Below are positions 42,229 to 54,727 of a DNA stretch of 64,000 bases, in pieces. Both the position numbers and the translations under genes were made by a program. The DNA is from Harmonia axyridis (taxonomy: Eukaryota > Arthropoda > Insecta > Coleoptera > Coccinellidae): NCBI RefSeq assembly GCF_914767665.1, contig NC_059504.1, positions 23,042,001-23,106,000 on the forward strand, given 5' to 3'. A model generated the notes under the pieces. It was given only the letters and a program-made list of their open reading frames with translations, had not been told where the DNA came from and did no database searches. Position 1 is the stretch's first letter. The number at the start of each line of letters is the position of its first letter.

Positions 42229-44901
42229 TATTCCGTTTGGATTCCAAATATCGAACTTCTTCAAAAATAATTAGGAACAACAGATTAATATGCTGAATTT
42301 TCCTATTAGTTATTCGCCCAAAATACCTAAGCTCAGATCTTAGATGCCAATGATGCAAGGTGTACATGTATAAAAAAATATATATATATGGTATAGATGC
42401 CACCTTATGATTAACACCCTAATCACACTATATCCTAGACTTTTAAAAGGAACGTACTTTTATTTGAAATTTCGGTATCACAAATTGAACCCAAATGAAT
42501 ATTATAACGCTTTTCGGTTCACCGTATAGCCTCTTGATTATTTCTGAATTATATAATGGATATTTCACGGAAAAGTGTTAAAATGGAAGGCAATAAATAT
42601 TATACAAATACTTTTGATGAAATTGTTGATTCTCCACACTGAACGTATTCAAATTATAGCAAGAACGTCGGGAAAATTTCGAATAGAAGATCTGGCTCTG
42701 CCTGAATCTTTAGCTGTACTACTACTGGAAGTATGATGACTTTCCTTACAATTTCCTTAATACCGACATGTAAAATATTATTTTTTCGGATTCGGCATTG
42801 CCCGTCCCGCTTCAAGTATTGTTCCACAAAGGATGAAGTCAGGATACATCTCAACAAACATTCTGCATGTTTTTGCTATACAATTCGATTGCATTGGCTG
42901 AGAAGAATAATAAACACTTTTTCCAGAATTGAAAAATTGTCTGAATGCCATGAAATTAATTAATATAATAAACAATTTCATAAAAATCTAATTTGTATAA
43001 TTATTAACTTCCAATCGAATATTTTTTTGATCAAATCTCCATTAATAAAGACGACAATACTATATACAAATACAATACCTAATACAAATTTACCCCAATA
43101 TTGCGATCGGCATGACAACTCTTTCATAATTGAAAAATCTTACAATTTTAATCCTCCAGCCTGTTGTTCTACCACAAGAGCTACCCCGAAAACAAAACAA
43201 AAAAAATACCCTATCATGCCTCTAATGAAGCAATTAAGGCACAAAACACCATCATCAACTTACTTTTTTTTGTATGTGTATAATACTTCCTCCTGGAGAA
43301 AAAAAATTGTATACAATGAAATGTATGTAATACTGGCATAAAGGCGAAACTCATAAGCCATTTGCGAGAGCAATGAATATATTATCTTCTTCTTTTTCTT
43401 AAAATTTAGGTATTTATTATTCGTTTTGAAAAGAAATCTTGTTTTCTTTCAATAATTCTTATAAAATGCATTCGAGACAAAAAATTTAGCGTATAATAAC
43501 AACCGTTGGGTTTCAAACATAAATTCCATACTAAATAAATAATCACAGAATAAATAGTCAAAATTATACAACCGTTTTGCCGCCACTATCGTCTAATTAT
43601 TAGATTTGTTAGTTTCATCGATTAGGGCTTTGTCCGGAAATCTGCCCCATGAAGAAGCTTCTGTTATTCTACTCCTCGGACTCTGAAATATCGACAGAAC
43701 AACTCGCAGACAGCTCGTAAATCAAGTTGATGTGGTCTTTACAAGACGCCTGTAGTAACACTGAAGAAGAGGAGATTTTGGTCTTCGGATGTCATTAATT
43801 ATGGTCGAACCATTCAGTGATGGGTAATAAGACAGTATTATTCACTAATTTGTGATGCTATTATACTGGTCTGAAACGAATCCCAATTGAAATTACCGAA
43901 CGGTTCAGACGGAGTGAATGAATTGATATTGTGAGCCTTAAATCAGGAGGAGTTTACATTCCATTGTATCGGAATATTTGGAATTATACCGGAAGAATAA
44001 ATGGTCCTTGAAATTTTGAGTCTTGCTTTGAGTTTTTCTTTCGAGAATTATTTCATCTTCATATTCACATTTCCAAGACTTTTGGCGCGCGGCAAAATAA
44101 AATTTTGCCGCCCCGTTGACTTATTTATCTGGCACAATATACATAGATTAGATATTTTTGGATCATTTTAGGTTTGGGTTTGTATGACCAAAAATGTAAA
44201 AACTATCACGGTTAAACTTGAGGTCTGATCAGTTCTCTCTTTAATTGTTAATATTATGTATATAATCAACAATAAAAATAAAAAAAATACATTTAGTCAT
44301 TGTAAATTACAATAAATAACTTTTATTGATAAATATTAAAATAACAGTTATTTTTGAAAATAAGAAAAAACTGAAAATTTTATGATATAAACTGATATCG
44401 TGATTGGAGAATGGTATTGATCCAGGGGGGATTAATACCGGAGCATGACCTATACCCCCCGATGAAATTGATACGTTTAGTTATTTACCAGGAAAAGATT
44501 GTTTTTCCCCCATTGACTGCAATTATTGATTTAGCAGACACATATCAATGAGCAATATATTACTTATCCTGCCTAGGCATCAAAATGATTCTCAATTCGA
44601 ATAAAACATTCGACATTTTCTGACATTCGATATCTTTTGACACCTCCCTTATTTCTGGAGGAGTAAGTTCTTCTAATTCGCTATCACTGTTCATAATATA
44701 AATATTCCGATATTCTTCCAAAAAACTGTCAGATATTTCATAAGTTGTCAAACTATAGAATATGTTCCTGAAGAATCAAGCGACAATTCGAAAAAATAAT
44801 TGCTAATATCGACCAAAGGGTTTCAAGAGAAAATGAACTAGAATATTCGTTTAGTCTTTTTTGGGTTTCCCCAATTTTGCGGGTGTGTACATCAATTAAT
44901 A
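42229..44901. other. 2.7-kb spacer, nothing firmly recognised
   Basis: Holds a solitary arm of the 37966 family near 42519-42540 and several short frames without motifs, the longest 104 codons at 43027-43341. Near 44405, CCAGGGGGGATTAATACC resembles a transposon end without a partner. No gene is supported. Confidence 0.35.
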
Positions 44902-45679
44902 ACGGGTGGTTTTTTTCGTTGTATATAACTTTAAGTTGGCATTACTCTTCAAGATGGCGACCGATTTAACAGCTGTCAAGTGATTCATTCTCGGTTTGGT
45001 TTGGCAATTCATCATGAATAGACTCACGCCTGAACAACGCTTGCAAATAGTGCAATTTTATTTCGAAAATAATGGTTCTGTGCGGAATACGTATCGCGCA
45101 CTACGTCCATTTTATTTTGTTTAGCGATGAAGTGCACTTCTGGTTGAATGGCTACGTCAACAAACAAAACTGCCGCATTTGGAGTGAATCTAATCATCAA
45201 GTGTATGTCGAAACACCGTTACATCCAGAAAAACTGACTGTTTGAGACGGCGCAACATGTCACACAGCTCGTGCCACAATCGATTTATTGAAAGACACAT
45301 TTGGTGACCGCCTAATTTCACGTTTTGGACCTGTGAATTGGCCTCCAAAATCTTGTGATTTAACACCGCTAGACTACTTTCTGTGGGGCTATGTAAAGTC
45401 ATTGGTCTATGCGGATAAGCCACAAACCTTTGACCATTTGGAAGACAACATTCGCCGTGTTATTGCCGATATACGGCCACAAATGTTGGAAAAAGTAATC
45501 GAAAATTGGATGTCCAGATTGTACTACATCCGAGCCAGCCGTGGCGGTCATATGCCAGAAATCATAATTAAAATGTAATGCCACAAGATTATCTTGCGGA
45601 TAAATAAAATTCATGTCAATCGAATAATCCATCGTTGTTTTATTGCAATTTAAAGTTCTATAGCTCTAAAAAAACACCC
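44902..45679 (+). mobile_element. Internally deleted IS630/Tc1-like transposon, copy 2
   Basis: Nearly identical to 40246-41020, with the same two internal deletions and the same TGA before DGATCHTARATIDLLKDTFG. In this copy the end of the frame is better kept: NWPPKSCDLTPLDYFLWGYV and YYIRASRGGHMPEIIIKM. The start reads MNRLTPEQRLQIVQFYFENN. Terminal repeats resemble those of copy 1, GGGTG followed by T runs. TA is visible at the left; the right flank reads CCCTTTATA. Confidence 0.82.
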
Positions 45680-46540
45680 TTTATAAACTAAATTGAATAC
45701 TATACATTTTGATGTTGACACGTCCCAAAAGTTTTCTCCTGAAACGTCTTATTCAAATGTTAGTCAGATTCATATACTTGCAAGGCGTCTATTAATTATC
45801 AGTAACACAATAACGTCGTCAAACTTTCCTTCCATCATTTCTTTTATCGACGCTTTCGACATACATGCGTTTGGTTGTTTCTCAGGCGTACCAACGCCAC
45901 CAACAATCGGCTGTAACAAATCACGGAATCGAATCAATAGACCACTTATTGAACGCGGGTTAGTTAGCTCCCTTCATCCAGTGACTTATAAATATGGCGT
46001 TTTGAATCAATGTAATTGTTTCGATTTGAATGGCCATCAAGTAACTGATTGACGTTCGTAATGCTTCTTGCCTGTAAAAATAATTTTCGAATTAGTTTTC
46101 TGTGTGCTACCACCGAAGGAATCGTCAGGCAAAAAGAATGTTCAACTTGATGGCAAGAATGACTTGTTTTAGTTGATTATTTTGTTCATTTACTTTTGGG
46201 GAATAACTGACTATTATTTTAGCGGGTAAAACCTGACTCAATCTGAAGCTTCACCACTTAGGTTTCATCAGAAATCACAGTCTTTCACATTAACATGTGT
46301 TAAGATGATTTTGTGCATGATGGCTTAACCCTTAATACTTGATCTTCCTTCTATTCTTAGGCCTGACTTATATTTTCATTAATTTCTATGTTTTACTAGT
46401 CCGCCCCTTGAATCATCTTGAAACACTTAACGATGATATTGAAGATTATATAGTTCATGTTTTGATGAATCAATAGAATCCGTGAATTTCCCATAGTTAC
46501 GGCATATTGATAAGCGAATATACCCTCGATGACGTTGTAA
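45680..46540. other. Spacer, nothing recognised
   Basis: A 119-codon plus frame at 45693-46052 has no recognised domain and begins in transposon-flanking DNA. No other signal was seen. Confidence 0.35.
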
Positions 46541-47710
46541 CAGGACAATTGGAAAGTCCCCGATCTACCATAGTGAAACACATTTTTTTGGCAAAATTCG
46601 ATTTTATTATTCAACAAACAGGGAAGCGATCTTCCAACTTTTCGATACCATTTTTGTAGTACGATTTGTCTTTTACTTTAAAATAGGCCTCAGTTTCGGC
46701 GAATACATCTTCATTGGCGCTGAATTTATTTCCAGCGAGCATTCTTTTGAGGTCTGAGAACAGCAAAAAAACGCTGGGGGCATGATCTGGCAAATACGGA
46801 GGATGCAGAAGCAATTCGAAGCCCAATTCATGCAATTTTGCCATTGTTTTCATTGATTTTTTTTCTTCAAATGAGGACTTTATTAACGGTTTTGGAGGTA
46901 ATCAATGAATATTATACCTTGCGCATCCCAGAATATTGATGCCATAACCTTGCCAGCTGACTGTTGTGTTTTTCCTTGCTTTGGATTCGGTTTATCGTGT
47001 ACAGTCCACTCAGCTGACTGTCGATTGGACTCCGGAGTAAAATGATGTAGCCATGTTTCATCCATTATCACATATCGATGTAAATATTCAGGTTTATTGC
47101 ACTTAAACAGCTTCAAACACTGCTCCGAATAATTAAAACGTTGTTGCTTTTGATCGATTGTGAGCTCGCGCGGTACCCATTTTGCTCAAAGCTTTCTCAT
47201 GTTCAAATATTCGTGAATGATATAATTTACAAGTTCAGATGATATCCTCACAATGTCTGCTATCTCAATTAACTTCACTTTATGGTCATTCAAAATTATT
47301 TTGTGAACTTTTTTGATTTTTTCGTCGGTGACAGCCTTTTAGGCGTCCACTGCGTTCGCCGTCTTCGGTGCTCATTTCACCACGTTTAAACTTAGCATAC
47401 CAATCAATGATGGTTGATTTTCCTGGTTCAGATCTCGGAAACTCTTCAACAAGCCAAGATTTTGCTTCACCTGTATTTTGTCCCTTCAAAAAGCAATATT
47501 TTATGAGCACACGAAATTATTTTTTCCCCATTTTTCTTCAAATAACAAAAGTAGCTACACTCACAACGCAATATCTCACAAACTAATGGTCGGACTGCTG
47601 TCAAATTTTGACACATATCGCCTGAAAGTTGGTACTAACTGAAATTCATATGAATTTAATACAAGCACCGCCATCTGTGCATCAGACCGGGGACTTTTCA
47701 ATTGGCCTAA
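46541..47710 (-). mobile_element. Defective mariner element
   Basis: Inverted ends of about 26 bases are visible: CAGGACAATTGGAAAGTCCC at 46541 and, in reverse from 47710, TTAGGCCAATTGAAAAGTCC. The minus strand encodes the DNA-binding domain (IKYCFLKGQNTGEAKSW, KSTIIDWYAKFKRGEMSTED), decayed middle sequence, then RYVIMDETWLHHFTPESNRQ (first catalytic Asp) and FWDAQGIIFIDYL. The next recognisable block is MKTMAKLHELGFELLLHPPY with LPDHAPS (third Asp region). The segment that should carry the second catalytic Asp is missing at about 46855-46885, and frameshifts occur at 47117-47285. It is dead and was probably lost by internal deletion. Confidence 0.88.
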
Positions 47711-49856
47711 TATAATCATTTTGGTGCTTCGCCTCCTGCTGCTTGTGATCATTTCCATAGCAACATTGTTGGAGGTTCGCAAAAATTAATGAATGTCAAG
47801 CTCAGTGAGATGTCATTGAATTTTTTCAAAATGCAGCGCTTTGGTTAAGGTTATAGAAATTGAAATATTATTCGTTATATAAATGTAAAACGAATACCAT
47901 CTCGAGCATAGACAATACATTTCGGTTATATACATCTCTTCACTTGACGAAACGAATTTTATTCAGGAAGCATTTTTCAAAAAGGTCCCTTGTAGCTGAA
48001 AATATGCAGTCATTTCGAATTCCCTAAGAGAATTCTGACTATGTTTCTGTTGGTTCACGTGTCCTCCATTTCAGTTTTGTCCATATGAATCTTATCTTTA
48101 ATGGATATTATTAGTAGGTATTAAGTAAAGTTGAGTATTATTATATCTTTGAAATTGTATGCGTGAAAAGTATACTGCCAGCCCCAGTACAAAACGTGAA
48201 ATTCGAACCATTTTGAAAATAATTGATTTTAGGCCCCACTAAAAACAAAGAAAAGTCTGGGCAAGCCATTTGAAAAAATGGACTCATGGACATTTTCAAA
48301 AATTGAAGTATCTTTCGTACCACCTGTTGAGTAACCCGTGAATTTACAGAAGACTTGTAAACTTCTCTGGAATTCAATGAAAAATAAATCGTACAATTAC
48401 ATATCTCAAACGGTTTTATATGATTTTTACTTTAAACCAATAATAACTCTGAAATTTTTCAGGAAAAGTGGCCTACGTCAAAAAGTACCTCAGATAAATG
48501 ATGACAAGTGATGCATTTCTAAATCAGAATTTCAAATCAGTATGATATAAAAAATGGGCCATTCAAAAAAACAAGGTGGTATCGTGTTTTATCACTTTCG
48601 GACCAGACTGTAGAGTCAAAAATAATTTGAGCTCAAGCGCTGAGTACTACCGATTCCGTCAAAATTTGACGCATCTCCTAGCCCAAAGTTTACAGCAGTT
48701 ATCGACTGATCGAGCATTATTGACTCACCCTGTATAAAATGCAGAGTATACGAATGTCATGAATCAGATTCTTCCTTGAAGATATAACCAATTGATGCTG
48801 ATGTACTGAATAGTGTTATCAGAGAAGGCGAGAGCGCTTAGATGAGATCTGAAATGAATAGTAAGTAGATTTGAATACTAACACTCACGTACACTCATCC
48901 ATTTCGAATTTTAAAGTTATAAACACTCCATATATCCTTCGCACTCACCATCCTTTCTACCTGTCAGTCGTACAAAATGCTGAAATAAAACAAAAAGAAC
49001 GTAATGAGTTTCACCACCAGTATCAAAATGAGTAATTGAATAAATTCTGTGGCGGAGGTCTGACCAGATCTAACCTCTTATGTTAATATTAATTGAATGT
49101 GCCAATCACAGTAATGAAAGGATGCATATTATTAACCTTAAACGGGCTGTTTGATAAAATCCAATTAAGTACATCTGAATATCTTCTTGGCTTCTGGCTG
49201 AAAGAATAATTGATATTGTTGTGCATATTTCGAATCGAGTAAATTTTGTTGGATATATCTTGTTATGTTAGTGACTTCGGGTTTTTCAGTGGAGATTGGA
49301 TCAATCGAAAACGCTGCACCACTACATTACAATAATTCAAGGAATAACAATTGGATCGGAATAAAACTGAGTAGGTATTCAATTGTAGGATGAAGACATC
49401 ATTTTTCCATACTTTTGATGTCTTCTATATTCACCAAATTTTGCTGAAATGTTTATTGATGGCAAGGATGAAATGAGCTATGGTGTGTTAGGTAGAGTTC
49501 AACAGGGTTAGTCAACTCTAAGTAGACAAATTTCATACACAGATATTTTATGAAATTTTGTGGAAAAATATGTGAATGCAAAATATCAAGATCACAATCA
49601 TGTCTTAATTTAAAGGAGAAACAATTTACAGAACAGAACTGTTCAACCCAAATGCGACTTCTAGAAAGCTAGAGCTTTTCAGGGTTGATTGGAAATATGG
49701 AAGGAATAATACCATAGACCAACAAAAAGAAAAAAAAATGTGGTGCTGAAACAATTGATTTTAATGTTTGATATCACAAACGCCTCCATATTCGTTCTAT
49801 CATCTCTAGTTTTTGAGTTGCATCATATCGACATTGAAGCGTCGAACTTTTGGCTC
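47711..49856. other. Spacer with one solitary ACTCACCCTGTA end
   Basis: At 48722-48733 GACTCACCCTGTA is a right-hand terminus of the CAGGGTG group, and the roughly 190 bases before it may be its element, but no mirrored left end was found. The 78-codon minus frame at 48141-48377 has no domain that I recognise. Otherwise AT-rich and featureless. Confidence 0.35.
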
Positions 49857-50545
49857 ACATCAGGTAGAGTTTATCCAGAAACGGAAGATTTTCTTCTAGC
49901 CATCCAAGATCAAGTAATCTCAACGAAAAATTATTACAAGCATATCAAAAAGGCTAACTATCACTGACGATCGATGCAAATATCGAATGAAACAATCCAA
50001 CATATCACTGTGGATGTCGAACTTTGCAAATGAATATGAAAAGAGACACGATGCAGTAGGAAAGATACTACACCGAGAATTGGCAACCAAATTGGAATAA
50101 ATGCATTCTGAAAACGTGCCATACACAAATACAGACGGCAGACTCTCCTGGAGAACGAACACTGTAAACTATACTGGGAGTTCTGACTGATAAAACAGTT
50201 CCTCACAACAGACCATATAAATTACTAGTCGATAAATATCAGAAGGTAGCAATATTCACCGACGTACCAATACCAAATAACAACAACTTGCGTCAAATGG
50301 AGGTCGAGAAAATTTCAAAATATAGGGACTTCGAATTTCAAATAAAGCGCCAGTCACAGTAGGGAAATATTACAATCCCAATTACCATCTCAACAACTGA
50401 AAAAGTACCCAGAAATCTCAAGAAAAATATCAAGCAACTATAGGAACAGTGAGTATATATCATGTAATATAATGACAAAAGATTTTATTTCAGGTACAGC
50501 AAGAACTGTGTGAAAATTTCTGGGAGGCGTCGGACACTTCCGAGG
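49857..50545 (+). pseudogene. R2/R4-like LINE C-terminus (restriction-like endonuclease region)
   Basis: Plus-strand frames read in order give ETEDFLLAIQDQVISTKNYY, DDRCKYRM followed by NETIQHITVDV (a decayed Cys/His motif before the endonuclease), then HRELATKLE, a TVPHNRPYKLLVDKY-like block near 50193-50240 and PITISTTEKVPRNLKKN near 50380-50420. This order is typical of the C-terminal part of insect LINEs with a restriction-like endonuclease, where the RPD..LVD..IDIAIP blocks hold the catalytic acids. Several stops and frame changes show long decay. The upstream reverse transcriptase is absent, as expected for a 5'-truncated copy. The 83-codon frame at 50560 overlaps the likely 3' end and has no domain. 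Confidence 0.6.
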
Positions 50546-52822
50546 ATCAGCAGGATCGCGTGGTAGAGGATCACATGGTCAATGAGAACAGAAAGGACCA
50601 CAAAGACCTAACACGACCAAGCTATATCCTTCTGGTTTTTCAAATAGCTAGAATTGACTGGATGTTCCCCTTAGCAGGAAGTGAGAAAGCCGACTGCAAG
50701 GGAAGTTTTTTTTCCTACGCGTATAGGCAGGCTAAAGTCTGGTCTATAATAATTCAACAATATGTACAAGTCAGAGAAAAAAAAATAATAACAGAGAAAC
50801 TAAATTTCTAACTAATCTGGATTACGCAAATATTATTATTATTATATATTATTATTTAGGTGAGTACCCTAAATTAGCAAGATTTTGACCTAATTTTTAA
50901 ATGGACTCTTAAATTGATTGTAAAGCTGGACTCCAACAAAAGTTGGATTTGACTCATACTGGGATATATGGTGTCTGGAGATGCTTAAATTATTTCCATG
51001 TATTGTTTGGTAGTTGGAAAATCAGAACTTTTTTCGATATATGCTTTTTCTCATGAATATGTAATGAGCAGTTTAATATGAATATACATGAAAACGTCAA
51101 GATCTTGTATTTGAGCAGAGATTTACGTAGATTTAGTAGAAACTATATTTTCAAATTTAAAAATTCTCCTTTGTTACATAAGTGAAGTCCACTAACGCAA
51201 CAGCCACCTAGATCGCTTTCCAGAAAATAATTTTGGAGCCCTCAGCATTGTCTGTTTCGTCAATTCCTTTCCAATGAGCTATAAAATTGAACAACGTGAA
51301 TTTTATACATTTGAAACTTCACGTGGTCATTTGGACGCTAGCCATAACAATAAATATATAGTTTTAATTACTTTCTGTGCGAGCAGCAGGAAGCAATGAT
51401 ATAGGTTAAATTGCGCTATTATATCGTCATTGTGAAGGTTTTATTGAAAGCGATTTCATTATTGCTGAGGTGTTAAACGCCACGCCGAGCCCAGGATATA
51501 TCACGCTGTTTTATACTTTTACGTCCAAACCGTTTCTTACTTCGCAAACATGTAGTACATTTATCTTGTGGATGTCGGAACGACTTTTTCGAGAAATCCG
51601 TTCAATCCAATGAATAATGTCTACAACAGATCTTGAAGGGCCACTTTCTTGCACTGTTTTTGTGTCATTTTCTCACATTTATGTAGAAAAAAGCAATAAG
51701 TATTCATAGTCTTGCAACGAATTTGCACGCTTCATTCCATGTTACGCTACTAGAATTTTTGAAGACGCGGTAATTTGTCAATTAATCGTATCATATCGTG
51801 TACTATCGGTCGGAACGCAGATGCGCGTTTCTGGAGAGAATCTTCTGAAAGATTTTCAATGATTATTGAGACTTCAGCAAGAATACGTACCTAAGATTTA
51901 GATTTCAGTCATTAATAATTTAATTTGAGACTCGGAATCTTATTTATCGGCGAGAATTGTGTCGGGATTCTCGCACCTCCCGTGGGATTAGAACGAAGAA
52001 ACCTCCCGTGGGATTAGAACAAAGAAAACCTTTCTTGGGATTGATAGATATCAAGAACTACTTCCTTGAGATACAGAATTTGGAATAGTACGTATGTTAG
52101 ACCACTTTAGTTCCTGAATCTGAGAGAATACCTGCGAAATACCTGGCATTATCACATCAACTTCGTTGAATGGGGATTGGAGTACTGTAGCTTCCTGATG
52201 AGAGTTGGTGTTCAGAAGGCTGAAGATAATTTACAGAAGAGGTTCCATCCTGGTGGCAGAGTAACTCATTTAAAATCGTTTTAAGTTTCTATTTTATTAT
52301 TTGTTTGGAGTGAAAAGGATCGATCATTGTATATTTTAATTTTATTAAATTTGTAAAAACCTGGGTAGGAGTTTTGTTGCCAAATAAGCCAAACCACCCC
52401 TAGAAATTAGTCCTTAGAGTCTCATGGGCAATTGTAACGTAACAGTCTATTATGACTGAAAAAAGGGACACCATTTCTTCGAATAGCATTACAACTCTCT
52501 CAACACTCAGGTAGGTATAGTCGGTATAGATATAGTAAGTTTAGTTATAACTGACTCAACTGCTTTGGAATCTTGCGGAATGTTAAAATAAAAAAATTTT
52601 CTGATTCATTTGGAAAGAGCCAAAGATTAGTTCGAATATTTTGGTATTCTCTCTCTGCCGTGGCGTCGTATAGGTGTTGTTACTGGTTCGTGTAGTTGTT
52701 TACAAAATAAGCTGACATAATTATATTGTAGGTCTTCTTCTACCTCCAAACGTTAGAGGAAAAGAAAAAGGCGAGGAAACACTATAGACGCACATTGAAC
52801 CCTGGTGATAAAACTACATATA
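50546..52822. other. 2.3-kb spacer, nothing firmly recognised
   Basis: At 51975-52026 a short tandem duplication of CCTCCCGTGGGATTAGAAC is visible. Some GC-richer patches near 51170-51560 look gene-like in base composition but contain no supported exon. Confidence 0.35.
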
Positions 52823-53850
52823 CTGAATAAATTGACCAACGAAGTGAAAAACAAAGTCAGACAAGTGTTCAACGAAGACTGGGACAAGAAGCTAGAAGAA
52901 CTAGGTACGGAGACCAATTACTGTGGAAAATGACGACAGCAATAACTGGAAGAAAAACAAAAGCGAATATACCTACCTAACTGAAGAAGGGAAATCAAGT
53001 AGCTATCACAAATGAAGAAAAGGCAGAAATGTTTGCAGAATCTCTGGAACATCAATTTAAGGCGAATCAAAAAATCAACGACGATCAATTCAACCAATCA
53101 GTTGAAATACACGGAAATATAACAGACGATGATCACAATCAAATGAAAGAAGATCCAAAAGAAGTGACTAAAGGAAAAATTGAAGATATTATCAGAACAT
53201 TGAAAAATAGAGAAGCACCCGGAATAGACGGAATACACAATCAAACAATTAAAAACTTACCAGGAGAAGCTCGAGATGAAATCGATGAAATAGCCAGGTT
53301 CATACTCAAAACAGGATATCATCCAAACAAATGGAAAACGGCGGATACAATCTTAATTTGAAAGAAAGGAAAAAACAAAAAAGATCCAACGAATTACCGA
53401 CCCATAAGCCTATTATCGGCAATTAGTAAATTGGTAGAGAAATCAATTCACAGAAGACTAACAGATTTCGTAGAAGAAAAGAAAATAATTCCAGATCACC
53501 AGTTTGGGTTTGGCAAAGAGTATTCAACGATTTATCAACTGGTACGACTAACGGAAAATATTAAGGAGCAAATGAACCTCTCTACGGATACTCGTGCAAT
53601 ATTCTTGGATATAGAAAAGGCATTTGACAAAATGTGACATCTAGGTCTGATATACAAAATGAAGTTGATGAAATTTCCAATCAAACTTACGAGATTAATA
53701 CAATCGTACCTGGCAAATAGAAAATTTAAAATGAATATCGATAGTACCAGGTCGACAATCAGGGGAATTGAAGATGGAATTCCCCAAGGATCAGTGATAG
53801 GACCGCTGCTGTTCAACTTATACATGGCAGACATACCAAAAATGAAGTGA
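52823..53850 (+). pseudogene. Jockey/CR1-like LINE reverse transcriptase fragment
   Basis: From about 52823 the sequence reads LNKLTNEVKNKVRQ and after a frame change enters one frame at 53029 that holds to 53850. In it are LKNREAPGIDGIHNQTIKNL, KWKTADTILI, YRPISLLSAISKLVEKSI, HQFGFGKEYSTIYQLVRL, AIFLDIEKAFDKM and GIPQGSVIGPLLFNLYM, the ordered blocks of a non-LTR reverse transcriptase. Two TGA codons at 53359 and 53635 fall where tryptophan is expected, consistent with G-to-A decay. The active-site FADD/YADD block is not found, so the copy is also truncated at the 3' side. It differs clearly from the intact LINE at 16-20 kb. Confidence 0.85.
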
Positions 53851-54012
53851 CATGCAGTAGGAAGGAAAGTCTCAGTAGGAAATAGGAGAAATTGAAGTAG
53901 AGGCGTATGGAATAAAATTCTTCTCCTCACACAAAAAGAGATCTAAGTTCTTCAAAATCCTTCCATCCTTTCTTTTCACAAAAAGTACTTCTTCTTCCAG
54001 TGTCATGACCGT

Positions 54013-54727
54013 TGCGATGTCAAGTAGCTTGACATTATAAACAACTACTTGACTTGAAAATCAAGCTCGTGAAGAATCACATATTTGGCTCGACTTGATT
54101 TTAGATATTTATTGCTTGACTTGATATCAAGCCACTTGATATTACTTGAGCTTGATATGCACGCGTCGCAGGGCATATATTTCTGCAATCTCGTGCGCCC
54201 TTAGACTGAATAAGGAGATTCCTCGAGCGCCGAGAGTGAAGCATTCACCAGTGTGACTTTATCAGTAGTTTACTCACATTTCTATGAAATGTTTTGGTAG
54301 ATTTTGATAGTTTCAGAAATATCTTTCCAAACTTGGTCAAATTGACCGAGGATTACAGTTACAAAAACCCGCAATAGATTAAGCGACAAATCTATAAGAT
54401 GACTCATGTGATTATTTAATCACAACAAAAAACAAAGCCTGGAGGTTCCTCAATATGATTAATTTATGTTTCTATTTCAAAAAAGTTGATATTTTCTGTT
54501 CTTTCATACAATAAGTTCGATGAATGAAAGTGTTTTTGCAAGGTTTCTTCTCAATTCATCATTTTTTATTGATGTAATACTACACAGTAAAACTGCTTAA
54601 AATTGAGTAGCTTGATATGATTCAAGTACTTGATAAATAAATACTTGACTTGACTTGAGATTGAAAAACTACTACTTGACTTGAGCTTGGCTTGAAATCA
54701 AGTCAAGCTCAAGCCAAGTAGCTTCCC
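54013..54727. repeat. Element with clustered ACTTGA/TCAAGT subterminal words
   Basis: The two ends (about 54013-54160 and 54590-54727) are packed with ACTTGA, CTTGACTTGA and GCTTGA words on both strands, while the 400-base centre has almost none. AAGTAGCTTGAC at the left and GCCAAGTAGCTTCCC at the right mark the limits. Dense short repeats near both ends are typical of hAT-type transposase binding sites, so a non-autonomous hAT-like element is likely. A target duplication could not be identified. Confidence 0.5.

Noticed and set aside
46611..46853. Separate small gene encoding an 80-residue protein
   Set aside because: It is the C-terminal third of the broken mariner transposase.
53359..53637. 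Stop-codon recoding (TGA as tryptophan) in the 53-kb reverse transcriptase
   Set aside because: The window's intact genes use TGG normally and the fragment also lacks its active-site block, so simple decay explains the stops.
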